From Terriglobia bacterium (GTDB taxonomy: Bacteria > Acidobacteriota > Terriglobia > Terriglobales > Acidobacteriaceae): a DNA stretch of 64,000 bases. A program made the translations under genes and the position numbers. Of the stretch, positions 34,809 through 43,851 are shown in pieces. The notes under the pieces were generated by a model that searched no databases, had not been told where the DNA came from, and saw only the letters and a program-made list of their open reading frames with translations. The stretch is from assembly GCA_020073665.1 (NCBI GenBank), contig JAIQEU010000005.1:124001-188000 (forward strand), written 5' to 3'. The stretch's first letter is position 1. Each line of letters starts with the position of its first letter.

Positions 34809-37800
34809 TCAGCGGGTTGCGGTCAGCGAGACTGACGTCTCTTGGCTGATTGTGGCCGACGTGCCGACCACGGTGATGGTGTACTTCTGCCCCTGAACTC
34901 CCCCGCCGCCACCACCCGGTCCACCACCACCTCCCCCACACGCGGCTGGCATTCCAAGCAATATTACCGCCAGAATGAGCGCGAGGAAGATACCTGCCTT
35001 TGCCTTTTTCCCGCCGGGCAAGACTCCTCCCGCAGCGAGCATCCCGAGCATGGGCAAAGCCACCCAAAAGGCGAACAAGGGGGCGCGCGCGCCGGGTTTT
35101 TCCAGGCGAGCGAGGCTTGCGGTAGCTACGGTAAGCGTGACCGAAGCCGCGACACTGCCCAGAGTGACGGTCGGTTGAGAGAACCCGCAGGTTGGGCCAA
35201 CGGGCTCAACGTAGCAAGACAGTGCGATCGGATCGTTGAAGCTGCCCGACACCGGGTTGAGCCTGATTGTGTAGGTGGCGGGCGAACCACGCGACACGGT
35301 GTTAGTAGGCGGATTGGCCGCGAGTGTGAACCCGGGCCCCACGTTCAGATTAAACACCAGCGTGCCGGTGGTTCCTATGTACCGTGTGGAGACTATAAAG
35401 TGGATGGGGGCTGCTGAGTTGACAGGGAAGCTCAGCGACCCGAGCATGTAGTTGCCGTACGGGTTATAGCTGCAGCCGAGGTGGACAAAATTACCCGGCG
35501 ATCCCGTCCACGCCGACACGTCGTTGCCATAGTTACTGCCTAGAGTATCCGCAGTCACAAAGCCGCCACCCGCGGGCGGAGTGAAACTGAACCACACACT
35601 CTCCTCAACGTTTGGAGGCGACACAATGCAGGGCGGTTTCGGGTCCAGGGCGTCGGCAGTTGCGCCAGGTGTGTTCTCAGTTAAAGTGAATGGATAAGTG
35701 GGGATAACGGTGGCATCGGCAAACTTGTCGTTTGCCGGCGGCGTGATGATCGAAACCGTCAATGGATTTGAGGTGTCGCCACCTGGCGCGGGATTGAATA
35801 CCGTGACCTGTGCTGTGCCCAGCGATGCGACATCGGTGGCGGGAATTGACGCCGCCAAGAATATAGCATTGCCAAACTGAGTCGAGCGATCGCTGCCGTT
35901 CCAGCGTACTACTGACGCGGGCGTAAAGCCGGTGCCGTACGCCCGCAGAGTGAACGCCGGAGCGCCAGCGCCCACGAAGCGAGGAAAAGGGTATCCAGGA
36001 GAAAGCACCGGGGCGGGATTGACGACGCTGACCGTCAGCGCATTCGAAGTGCCACCGCCGGGCGCGGGGCTGAAAACCGTGACCTGATGCGCTCCGATGG
36101 ACATGATGTCGCTGGTCACGGTGGCCTGCAACTGCGTGCTGCTGAGTGCCGTAGTGCGAAGGTTGGTACCATTCCAACGCACGACCGAGCCGACGACGAA
36201 ATTGGTGCCGGTCAGAGTAACCTTGACGCTGGCGCGCGAGGACTCGACTGGAAGTTGAAGTGGAACGGGGTTCGGGGCGATATCGGTCAGCGTCGGCACA
36301 GGATAGGAAGAATAAACGTGGAAGAACGCGGGGGCGGATTCGCTGCCGCCGTTCGGTGGCGGGTTGAAAACGGTGATTTGCGCGGTACCGGCTGCGGCGA
36401 GATCGCTGGCGGTGATGTTTGCCGTCAACTCGCCGGCGTTCACGAACGTGGTTGACAAGTCCTTGCCGTTCCAGCGGATCACGGCGCCCGGTAGAAAACT
36501 CCGACCGATCACGTGCAGAGAAACCCCGGGGTTGGCGGCCAGCACACTGAAGGGCGAGAGCTGCGTGATCACGGGCGTCAGTTGGCCAGTTTGCCAGAGG
36601 ATGGAAGAGTTGTCGGTCAAGCTGGCTGTGTTGAAGCTGAACTGGTTCGCTGCGCTGCTGTTGGACTGCACACCGACGGTGGCGCTGGCGCCTCCGTTCA
36701 CCTCCTCGGCGCACCCTCGCCACGGGTCATTCGGGTCATATGCGCCCAGTTCTACATCCGCGTAGTTAAACAGGATGTCGCTGGAGTTTTCGAAAAAGAC
36801 AATCTGAAATGTCGCGTAATCTCTGGGCGATTCCGACCACAGGCAGGCCATGGCGAAGGCATTGCGCCACTCGATTACGAGTTCGCGGTTGGGTGCGGTT
36901 CCGGTCACCTCCCAGCGCACACTGCCAGAAAGGTCGTCCCAGAAGGGGGCGACCAAAGTCGCGGCGCCCGAAGCTGGGAGCGGCGAGTTGTCCCATTCGG
37001 CGAACGGCGCGAAGAAAGTGACGTTGCCGTTGCTGCTCGCATTCAGGGTCGGGAAACTGGCGTCGCCGAATTGAATGGGGAACGGCGGGCGGATCGTGGT
37101 GCTGTCGTCGTCTCGTAAATGCAAATCCGTTCCCACGATGTCGCGGTAATGGAAAGGAACAGCGGTGGAGTATGTGTAGGCAGATAGCGGAGGGAGGACA
37201 TGAACAGTAACAACATCGTTGTTCGGAAATGCCAGGGTGTGGTTGCCGATCTCCGAGGCGAGCCATTGCCGCTGGGCCACATAGATCCCGTCATTGGCTT
37301 CGACATCGGGCGAAACGCCGTCGTCAGCCAGAGTGATTGTCTCCGGGCCTCCGTCGAGGGCCACTTCCAGCAAGCCGTTCGGGGCCCCGCAGTTGATGTT
37401 GAGGACCGTAAACGTCAAAAAGTCGCCGCCCAATAGGTAAACATCCGCGTCCTGCGGCTGCAGTCGCGATTGGAGTACGGAGTGTGAGCAGGTCATCGCA
37501 CCGTACGCGTTGAGCCGCTTTTGCGCAATGGTGTTGGCGACCGAGGGCACGGCGTCACCACCCGCTAGAAGCAGGTTCTTGATGGTTTTCCAATCGCGTG
37601 CCGGGTCTTGCGCCTTTAGCAGGGCAGCGACACCGGTGACGTGCGGTGCGGCCATGGAGGTGCCGGAGTACACAGCATAACTCTTAGGAAGGATGGTACT
37701 CAAAATCTCGTTGCCCGGCGCTCCGAGATGAACACTATGGCGGCCGTAGTTGGAGAAATCCGCCAGCGCATCGTTGCGGTCAGTGGCGGCGACCGTAATC

Positions 37801-38837
37801 ATGTGAGGGAGGCCGTAGTTGGCGGGATAAAAAGATAGAAGATCGTTATTAGCCCCCGCATTTCCGGCGGCGGCAATGAAAAGAATGCCGCGTTGGCGAT
37901 GGGAGTCAACGGCGTCCTTCTCGGCCTGCGAGAAACCAGCGCCGCCGTAACTGTTATTGGTAGCCACCAGGTTGACGCCGTTGTCTTTCATCAGCGCGAC
38001 ATATTCCAGGCAGGTGATCATGGCTGAACTGGTTCCCTCGCCACCAGAGTCCAGAAACTTGCAGGCCATCACCTGCACGCGCCAGTTGATCCCCACCACG
38101 CCGGTGCCGTTGTCGCCCCTGGCGCCGATGGTGCCGGCAACGTGGGTGCCGTGACTGTTGTCGTCAAGCGGATTGCAAGTCATCGTGATCGCGTTGAATC
38201 CATGCGTGCCCGCGGCACATGTGATCGATCTGCCGTTGAGCGTCACTGTATAACCGGTGGGACTTGACCAGACGTTCGCGGCCAGATCCACGTGAGTGGA
38301 AGCCATCCCTGTGTCGATGACAGCTACGACCACGCTCGAGTCGCCGGTGCTGAGGCCCCAGGCCTCTGGTGCGTGGATGTCCGCGCCGGGCGTCCCGCCG
38401 GACTGGCCGGTGTTGTGCAGGTTCCACATGTCCGGATAGAGCGGGTCGGTAGGGGTAAGCGGCGCTTGTGCGGCCTGGCGGAAGTAATTGGGCTCAGCGT
38501 ACAGAACGTCGGGGCGCGAGCGGTAGTAGCGCCTGGCCTGTTCGACCGACATTCCCGCAGGCAGACCGACGAGTTGCAGGTTTTCGACAACGCGGAATTC
38601 CTTCAGGACTGCGGCGCGGACCAGACCATGTTCCGCCTGAATGGCCTGCTTGCTCATCCCGCGGCGGAAACGGACGAGCAGTTGATTCGGCACATACTTC
38701 GCTCGATCGCCCGTTCCACCTTGAGCGGCAGGCGCAATGCGCTGGCCAGCCGGACTCCCCGGGCTGCCGTACGCGATCCCGCCTAACAGTGCCACGCCGA
38801 GCAGACTTGCCACACATACGTGACGATGCCAAAGCAT
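34809..38837 (-). CDS. Large S8 (subtilisin-like) protease with TIG repeats and Gly-rich membrane tail
   Basis: 1342 residues. Signal peptide (about 1-24), inhibitor-like propeptide (about 48-118, NQLLVRFRRGMSKQAI), then the subtilase domain with D175 (VAVIDTGM), H229 (SHGTHVAGTIG) and S394 (SGTSMAAPHVTG). A beta domain follows (about 570-740), then three IPT/TIG repeats with the shared core VxRWNGxxxxTxF and VTVFNPAPGG, and a pre-peptidase C-terminal-like domain (PPANDKFADATVI). The end has two hydrophobic helices, a lipobox-like PAACGGGGG with a Gly/Pro run, and a final short beta unit (YTITVVGTSATISQETSVSLTATR). It is expected at the cell surface or secreted. No neighbour shares its operon. 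Confidence 0.9.
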   Translation of the reverse strand: MLWHRHVCVASLLGVALLGGIAYGSPGSPAGQRIAPAAQGGTGDRAKYVPNQLLVRFRRGMSKQAIQAEHGLVRAAVLKEFRVVENLQLVGLPAGMSVEQARRYYRSRPDVLYAEPNYFRQAAQAPLTPTDPLYPDMWNLHNTGQSGGTPGADIHAPEAWGLSTGDSSVVVAVIDTGMASTHVDLAANVWSSPTGYTVTLNGRSITCAAGTHGFNAITMTCNPLDDNSHGTHVAGTIGARGDNGTGVVGINWRVQVMACKFLDSGGEGTSSAMITCLEYVALMKDNGVNLVATNNSYGGAGFSQAEKDAVDSHRQRGILFIAAAGNAGANNDLLSFYPANYGLPHMITVAATDRNDALADFSNYGRHSVHLGAPGNEILSTILPKSYAVYSGTSMAAPHVTGVAALLKAQDPARDWKTIKNLLLAGGDAVPSVANTIAQKRLNAYGAMTCSHSVLQSRLQPQDADVYLLGGDFLTFTVLNINCGAPNGLLEVALDGGPETITLADDGVSPDVEANDGIYVAQRQWLASEIGNHTLAFPNNDVVTVHVLPPLSAYTYSTAVPFHYRDIVGTDLHLRDDDSTTIRPPFPIQFGDASFPTLNASSNGNVTFFAPFAEWDNSPLPASGAATLVAPFWDDLSGSVRWEVTGTAPNRELVIEWRNAFAMACLWSESPRDYATFQIVFFENSSDILFNYADVELGAYDPNDPWRGCAEEVNGGASATVGVQSNSSAANQFSFNTASLTDNSSILWQTGQLTPVITQLSPFSVLAANPGVSLHVIGRSFLPGAVIRWNGKDLSTTFVNAGELTANITASDLAAAGTAQITVFNPPPNGGSESAPAFFHVYSSYPVPTLTDIAPNPVPLQLPVESSRASVKVTLTGTNFVVGSVVRWNGTNLRTTALSSTQLQATVTSDIMSIGAHQVTVFSPAPGGGTSNALTVSVVNPAPVLSPGYPFPRFVGAGAPAFTLRAYGTGFTPASVVRWNGSDRSTQFGNAIFLAASIPATDVASLGTAQVTVFNPAPGGDTSNPLTVSIITPPANDKFADATVIPTYPFTLTENTPGATADALDPKPPCIVSPPNVEESVWFSFTPPAGGGFVTADTLGSNYGNDVSAWTGSPGNFVHLGCSYNPYGNYMLGSLSFPVNSAAPIHFIVSTRYIGTTGTLVFNLNVGPGFTLAANPPTNTVSRGSPATYTIRLNPVSGSFNDPIALSCYVEPVGPTCGFSQPTVTLGSVAASVTLTVATASLARLEKPGARAPLFAFWVALPMLGMLAAGGVLPGGKKAKAGIFLALILAVILLGMPAACGGGGGGPGGGGGGVQGQKYTITVVGTSATISQETSVSLTATR

Positions 38838-39324
38838 CTCACACCTCCCGGATCTCAGTGGACCTAGGCAGCTGGCCTTGCGCCTGAGTACACCTCAGGG
38901 GGTGCTGCGTCTCAACTGGCGGGAACTGCTCTTCGGAGAGGCGCCCAAAGCTACCTGTTCATTGTCTCGCCCTTCAGCTGTGCTGACTAAGGAAAGGTGG
39001 AGGGGAGCAGACTGGTGACTCCCAAGTTGGAGCCCAGGCTGGTGACTCCCAAATCGGAACCGTTGAGGTGGAGGCAAATCGGGTTCTTATGAGACGTGCT
39101 GAATAGTTAGCTGTCGTAACATTGCCATTGGACCGGCAGCCGCACTAGTCATCCGAAGGATCGAAACGAACTCGACCGCTGGAGCCATCCTGCCGCTCAA
39201 CCCGGGGCTTTCGTGCGCAAGCCCGCCCTACCCGACCGTTCTCCTCCTGGTGATAAACACAGAGGTACCACTCCCTCCGGAAAGCGCTCTGAGGCCGCCC
39301 CATTCCCGGGTACAATCGGGGTGT
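38838..39324. other. 487-bp divergent spacer with a two-copy direct repeat
   Basis: Between the S8 protease and the secretin-like gene no gene is supported. CTGGTGACTCCCAA occurs twice, at 39012-39025 and 39039-39052, a 27-bp period. The spacer must carry promoters for both divergent genes, but no clear -35/-10 pair was picked out. Confidence 0.45.
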
Positions 39325-41166
39325 ATGCGCGGCTGGATGCCTATTCTCGCGGTGGTAGCGCTGGGCGTGGCGGCTTGGTCTACCGACCAGCCACAGGCCG
39401 TGCCGGTCGTGCCCTGCGGCCAGGGTGACCAGCAAGCTGTCGGCTGTAATCCATCTCCAAAGGAATTGAAGGAGGCGCAAGCCGCCTTCGCAAAAGGCTT
39501 GAAACTGCAGAAGGCGGAGCGGGGTGACGAGGCGTTTGAGCGCTTCGAGACTGCGGCTCGGCTGGCTCCCAAGAACGTCGATTACGCCACCATGCGCGAG
39601 ATGTCGCGCCAGCAGTTGGTGTTTGAGCACGTGGAGCGTGGCAACTCCGAGCTGCAGAAAGGCCACCCCGTGGAGGCCCAGGCGGAGTTCCGGAGCGCCC
39701 TGCAGCTTGACCCGCAGAACGAATTTGCCCAGCAGCGCCTGTACGACGCTCTCGGCGAGTGGGCCCCCAGCGTGTCCTCCACTCCGCAGGTACTGGCCGA
39801 CGCAGGCGAAGTGAGGCTCGCTCCCCGCTCCGGGCTACACGATTTCCATTACCGCGGCGATGCCCGCGGGCTGCTCACCCAGATCGCGGAAGCGTTTGGC
39901 GTGTCGGCCATGCTGGACGACTCGGTGGTCGGTCGACAGATACGATTTGATCTGGAGCAAGTAGATTTCTACACGGCCATGCGGGTGGTTTGCGACATGA
40001 CCCGCACCTTCTGGACGCCGCTGGGCACCAGCCAGATTTTCATGGCCGCCGATTCCCCGGATTTCCGCCGCCAGTTCGACGGCTTGTCGCTGCGAACCTT
40101 CTACATCCCGGCGTCGAGTGACCCCAAGGACCTCAACGATATCGTCAACCTGCTGCGGCAGTTGTTCGAAATCCGATTTGTGACCCCGGAACCCAGTACC
40201 AGCACCATCATCGTACGTGCGCCCCAGCGCGTGCTGGATGCGGCCACGCAGTTGCTGGAAAACCTGGGGGACGGGCGCCCGCAACTGATGCTTGATTTGA
40301 ATGTGTACGAGGTCAGCCACACGCTGATGCGGAACATCGGGATGCACATTCCCAACCAGTTCCAGTTGTTCAACATTCCCGCCGGGGCGCTAGCCGCGCT
40401 GGGTGGGCAGAGTATCCAGGACCTGGTCAACCAGTTGATCTCAGGCGGAGGCATCAACCAGGCGGGGTCGCAGGGGATCGCCGCCCTGCTGGCGCAATTG
40501 CAGGGACAGCAGAATTCCATCTTCAGCCAGCCGCTGGCCACGTTTGGTGGCGGGTTGACCTTCATGGGATTGAGCCTGGGCACAGCCAGCGTGCAAGCCT
40601 CTCTGAACGAGAGTTCGGTAAAATCGCTGGAGCACGCTTCCCTGCGCGCCGCCCAGGGAAACCAGGCCAGCTTCAAAGTCGGTTCGCGGTATCCCATCCT
40701 GAACGCCAGCTTTGCCCCAATCTTCAACACCCCGCAGATTTCCCAGGTGCTCCAGAACAACACCTTCCAGGCAGCATTCCCTTCTTTCAATTACGAAGAT
40801 ATCGGGCTGACGCTGAAGTCCAAGCCTACCGTCAACAGCAATCTGGATGTGAGCCTGGAACTGGAAATGCAGATCCGTTCGATTGGAACAGCCAGCTTGA
40901 ATGGTGTACCCGTGATCTCGAATCGTGAATACAAAGGCGCCATCACCCTGATGGATGGACAGCCCGCCGTAGTCGCGGGATCGGTCTCCAGTACCGAACT
41001 GAAAAGCCTGAGTGGAATCCCGGGCCTGGCCCACGTCCCCGGGCTGAACAAGGTGACAGCGACCAATAGCAAAGAAGAGGACGAAGACGAACTTCTAGTC
41101 GTCATCACGCCCCACGTGGTGAGCCGCCCCAACGACAAGACCTCGGAAATCTGGATGGCGAAGTAA
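39325..41166 (+). CDS. Secretin-family protein with N-terminal TPR region (GspD/PilQ-like)
   Basis: 613 residues. N-terminal hydrophobic segment (MPILAVVALGVAAW), then TPR-like helices (about 48-150: AAFAKGLKLQKAERGDEAFERFETAARLAP). A secretin N-domain follows (about 180-330: FHYRGDARGLLTQIAEAFGVSAMLDDSV, STIIVRAPQRVLDAATQLLENL). The C-terminal secretin fold (about 335-605) has LMLDLNVYEVS, ASFKVGSRYPI, YEDIGLTLKSKPTV, and the end LLVVITPHVVS. It would form an outer-membrane ring for type II/IV secretion or pili. The ATG at 39325 gives the signal region; an upstream in-frame part is unlikely. No other secretion gene is adjacent. Confidence 0.85.
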   Translation: MRGWMPILAVVALGVAAWSTDQPQAVPVVPCGQGDQQAVGCNPSPKELKEAQAAFAKGLKLQKAERGDEAFERFETAARLAPKNVDYATMREMSRQQLVFEHVERGNSELQKGHPVEAQAEFRSALQLDPQNEFAQQRLYDALGEWAPSVSSTPQVLADAGEVRLAPRSGLHDFHYRGDARGLLTQIAEAFGVSAMLDDSVVGRQIRFDLEQVDFYTAMRVVCDMTRTFWTPLGTSQIFMAADSPDFRRQFDGLSLRTFYIPASSDPKDLNDIVNLLRQLFEIRFVTPEPSTSTIIVRAPQRVLDAATQLLENLGDGRPQLMLDLNVYEVSHTLMRNIGMHIPNQFQLFNIPAGALAALGGQSIQDLVNQLISGGGINQAGSQGIAALLAQLQGQQNSIFSQPLATFGGGLTFMGLSLGTASVQASLNESSVKSLEHASLRAAQGNQASFKVGSRYPILNASFAPIFNTPQISQVLQNNTFQAAFPSFNYEDIGLTLKSKPTVNSNLDVSLELEMQIRSIGTASLNGVPVISNREYKGAITLMDGQPAVVAGSVSSTELKSLSGIPGLAHVPGLNKVTATNSKEEDEDELLVVITPHVVSRPNDKTSEIWMAK

Positions 41167-41191
41167 GGACCGAGGAGAATGCAACCTCAGC

Positions 41192-42109
41192 TCACTTTGC
41201 TTCCTTCTCCGCAAAATCCACCAGACCCTTGAGAACGTCGTAAGAAATCCCGCCGACATTGTCGATTTTTCGTCCGTTGATGAAAAGGGTGGGTGTACCG
41301 GTAACATCCAGGGAGCGGCCCAATTCGAGGGAGCGTTCCACGCGGCCCGCAGTTTCAGGCTTAGCAGCGCAGACGGCGATGTCGGCACTCTTGGCGCCAG
41401 CCGCATCGGTCAAACCGTTGAGCTTTTCATCTGCGTTGGCGGCGGTAATGTCTTTCTGGGCATCGTAAACGCTGTGGATGAACTTCCAGAATGCGTCGTT
41501 GTTGGTCCGGCCAATGCAATCCGCGTATTCTGCAGCCTTTTGCGCCCAGTCATGCGTCGGGATGGGGAAACTCTGGAACACCAAGCGGGCGTTCTTGGAC
41601 TCGGACATGAGCTTGTCGATGGTGGGCTGTGCCTGTTTGCAGTGCGGACATTGCAGGTCGCTGAACTCGACCACCATGACGGGCGCGCTCGGCGGTCCCT
41701 GGGAGGGCCCGGTCATCTTCTTGCGCAGTTCCGCTTGGGCAGCAGCGAAGGGATGCGGCCCGAAGGGGCTGATCTCGCCGCTGATGGCGTGGGCACCGTC
41801 GGCGGAAACGTAGAACTTAATACTCCGCGGCCCCTGTGGACCCGTGACGATAACATCGACTTCGCTGAGGCCTCGGGCAACCGACGGCTTGATCTCGAGG
41901 ACTTTCCAGCTCACATCGGGGTCGTACGCGAACATGTCGTGCAAGAAACTGTTGACGGTGTCCTCGGATGGCAGGCCGGCAGCACTGGCCCCAGGCGCAG
42001 CGGCGTGGGAGGCAGGCTTGGCGGCCGGTTTCGCCGTCGGTTTTTCCTGCGCGCTCAAGGTCAGGGACGACAGCAATACGCAAAACAAAATGGTCAGTTG
42101 ACGATGCAT
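41192..42109 (-). CDS. Exported DsbA-like thiol oxidoreductase
   Basis: 305 residues. Signal peptide (about 1-20), an Ala/Pro/Lys-rich linker, a small domain (about 48-125: EDTVNSFLHDMFAYDPDVSWKVLEIKPS), then a DsbA-type thioredoxin domain (about 143-305) with the active site CPHC (C154-C157) in VVEFSDLQCPHCKQ. A helical insert with a further Cys and the cis-Pro segment TGTPTLFINGRKID follow. The order and CPHC site fit the family of acidobacterial DsbA-like proteins that oxidise or isomerise disulfides in exported proteins. Convergent to the secretin gene with a 25-bp gap. Confidence 0.87.
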   Translation of the reverse strand: MHRQLTILFCVLLSSLTLSAQEKPTAKPAAKPASHAAAPGASAAGLPSEDTVNSFLHDMFAYDPDVSWKVLEIKPSVARGLSEVDVIVTGPQGPRSIKFYVSADGAHAISGEISPFGPHPFAAAQAELRKKMTGPSQGPPSAPVMVVEFSDLQCPHCKQAQPTIDKLMSESKNARLVFQSFPIPTHDWAQKAAEYADCIGRTNNDAFWKFIHSVYDAQKDITAANADEKLNGLTDAAGAKSADIAVCAAKPETAGRVERSLELGRSLDVTGTPTLFINGRKIDNVGGISYDVLKGLVDFAEKEAK

Positions 42110-42154
42110 GCAAACCTTTCCGTTCCTGATGAGTTGTAAAGCAGTCTCTGTTTC

Positions 42155-43795
42155 CTACACATCCGGCTGGGCGGCGATCGGGAAACGCCGGCCGTAACCA
42201 AAGGCCTTGGCCGAAATCTTCAGTCCCGGGGCAGCCTGCTGGCGCTTGTACTCGCTCCGCTCCACCATGCGAATCACCCGCCGCACCAGGGCAATGTCGA
42301 ATCCGCGGTCAGAAGCAATCTGCTCGGCGGTGTGCGATTCCTCGACGTAGTCTTCCAGAATCGCGTCCAGTACTTCGTACGGCGGCAGCGAATCGCTGTC
42401 TTTCTGGTCGGGCCGAAGTTCAGCCGAGGGCGGCTTCTCCAGGCTAGCTTGCGGAATCACCGGGCGACGCGAATTCACATAATGACTCAACCGGTACACC
42501 ATGGTCTTGGGGACATCGGAGATCACCGCCAGTCCACCCACCATATCACCATAGAGCGTGCAATAGCCTACTCCCAGTTCGCTCTTGTTCCCGGTGCTGA
42601 GGACGATGCCGCCAAACTTATTGGACATCGCCATGAGTAAACTGCCCCGCACGCGCGACTGGATATTCTCCTCGGTCACGTCTTCCTTGCAACCGGCAAA
42701 ACTTTTCTGCAGAGCTTTCTTGTAAGTATCGAAGATTTCTGAAATGCCAATCAACTCGAATCGGATACCCAGGTTTTGCGCCAGGGTGCGGGCATCGTCA
42801 ATCGAGCCAGGCGAGGAATATGGTCCTGGCATGCCGACGCCGATGACGTTTTCCGGCCCCACGGCTTCGGCGGCAATGACGGCAGTCAGAGCAGAATCGA
42901 TCCCGCCGCTCAACCCGATGATGACTTTCTGAAAGCTGCATTTGCGCACGTAGTCGCGCGCGCCCAACACCAGGGCGGCGTAGGCGCTGGCCTCTTCCCC
43001 TTCCAGTTGCGCGTGCATGTCGCCGGTGAGTTGATCGGAATCGAAATAGACGAGGTCCTCTTCAAACGACTTGCCCCGCGCGATGACCTTGCCAGTTGCG
43101 TCCAGAACCATGCTCGATCCGTCGAAGACCAAGCTGTCATTTCCTCCCACCTGGTTCACCATGGCGACCGGGACATGGTAGTTGCGTGCAATCGTGGCCA
43201 GCATGTCGCAACGCAGTTGGCGCTTCCCCAGCCAGAACGGAGAGGCAGAGATGTTGAGCAGGAAGTTGCCGCCGGCGTGGATGAGCGCCTCTACTGGATC
43301 GAAGGTGTACAGGCGTTTGTTCCAGAAATGCTTGTCGTTCCACGCGTCCTCGCAGATGGTGAGGGCCATCTGTTTGCCGCAGAATGGGAATAGGACCTGG
43401 CTCTTGGCGGCGGCAAAGTTGCGCATCTCATCGAAGACGTCGTAGGTCGGCAGCAGCATCTTGGACTGCAGGAATGCGACTCGGCCGTCCTTGAGCAACG
43501 CTGCCGAATTCATCACCGACTTGCCCGTCTCGGCCTGTGCCGGCGTGGCCAGGCCGCAGATCACGGCGATTCCCCGGGTCTCGGCGGCAATGCGTTCCAC
43601 GCTTTCGCGATTGTGTGCGACAAACGAAGGGCGCTCGACCAGGTCGCGCGGCGGATAGCCGCAGACCGAGAGTTCAGGAAACAGGATCAGGCCAGCGCCA
43701 TCCGTTTGCGCGCGGCGCGCAAACTCAATGATGCGGGAGGCGTTGCCCTTGAAATCCCCTACCGTGGGGTTGATCTGCCCCAGCGCGATCTTCAC
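42155..43795 (-). CDS. nadE: Glutamine-dependent NAD+ synthetase
   Basis: 546 residues, the usual two-domain enzyme making NAD+ from nicotinate adenine dinucleotide with glutamine as N donor. The N-terminal nitrilase-type amidase domain has the Glu-Lys-Cys triad: E41 (ILFPELSVCGY), K112 (LQSKMLLPTYDVFDE) and C148 (LTICEDAW). The synthetase domain has the P-loop SGGIDSAL (near 275), STGNKSELGVGY and the C-terminal KISAKAFGYGRRFP. The start is GTG at 43795 with a close GAGAGG site; the longer frame upstream has no family similarity. nadB lies 19 kb away, so the NAD pathway genes are not clustered. Confidence 0.94.
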   Translation of the reverse strand: MKIALGQINPTVGDFKGNASRIIEFARRAQTDGAGLILFPELSVCGYPPRDLVERPSFVAHNRESVERIAAETRGIAVICGLATPAQAETGKSVMNSAALLKDGRVAFLQSKMLLPTYDVFDEMRNFAAAKSQVLFPFCGKQMALTICEDAWNDKHFWNKRLYTFDPVEALIHAGGNFLLNISASPFWLGKRQLRCDMLATIARNYHVPVAMVNQVGGNDSLVFDGSSMVLDATGKVIARGKSFEEDLVYFDSDQLTGDMHAQLEGEEASAYAALVLGARDYVRKCSFQKVIIGLSGGIDSALTAVIAAEAVGPENVIGVGMPGPYSSPGSIDDARTLAQNLGIRFELIGISEIFDTYKKALQKSFAGCKEDVTEENIQSRVRGSLLMAMSNKFGGIVLSTGNKSELGVGYCTLYGDMVGGLAVISDVPKTMVYRLSHYVNSRRPVIPQASLEKPPSAELRPDQKDSDSLPPYEVLDAILEDYVEESHTAEQIASDRGFDIALVRRVIRMVERSEYKRQQAAPGLKISAKAFGYGRRFPIAAQPDV

Positions 43796-43851
43796 CCTCT
43801 CAGTGTAAAGGCGGGGATGCAAAGGAGCCAAATCGCCGGGCCGGCGCCCGC

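Noticed and set aside
39012-39052. Two-copy 14-bp direct repeat as an insertion-site duplication
   Set aside because: Only 13 bp lie between the copies, so no mobile element is enclosed; it is more likely a chance or regulatory repeat.
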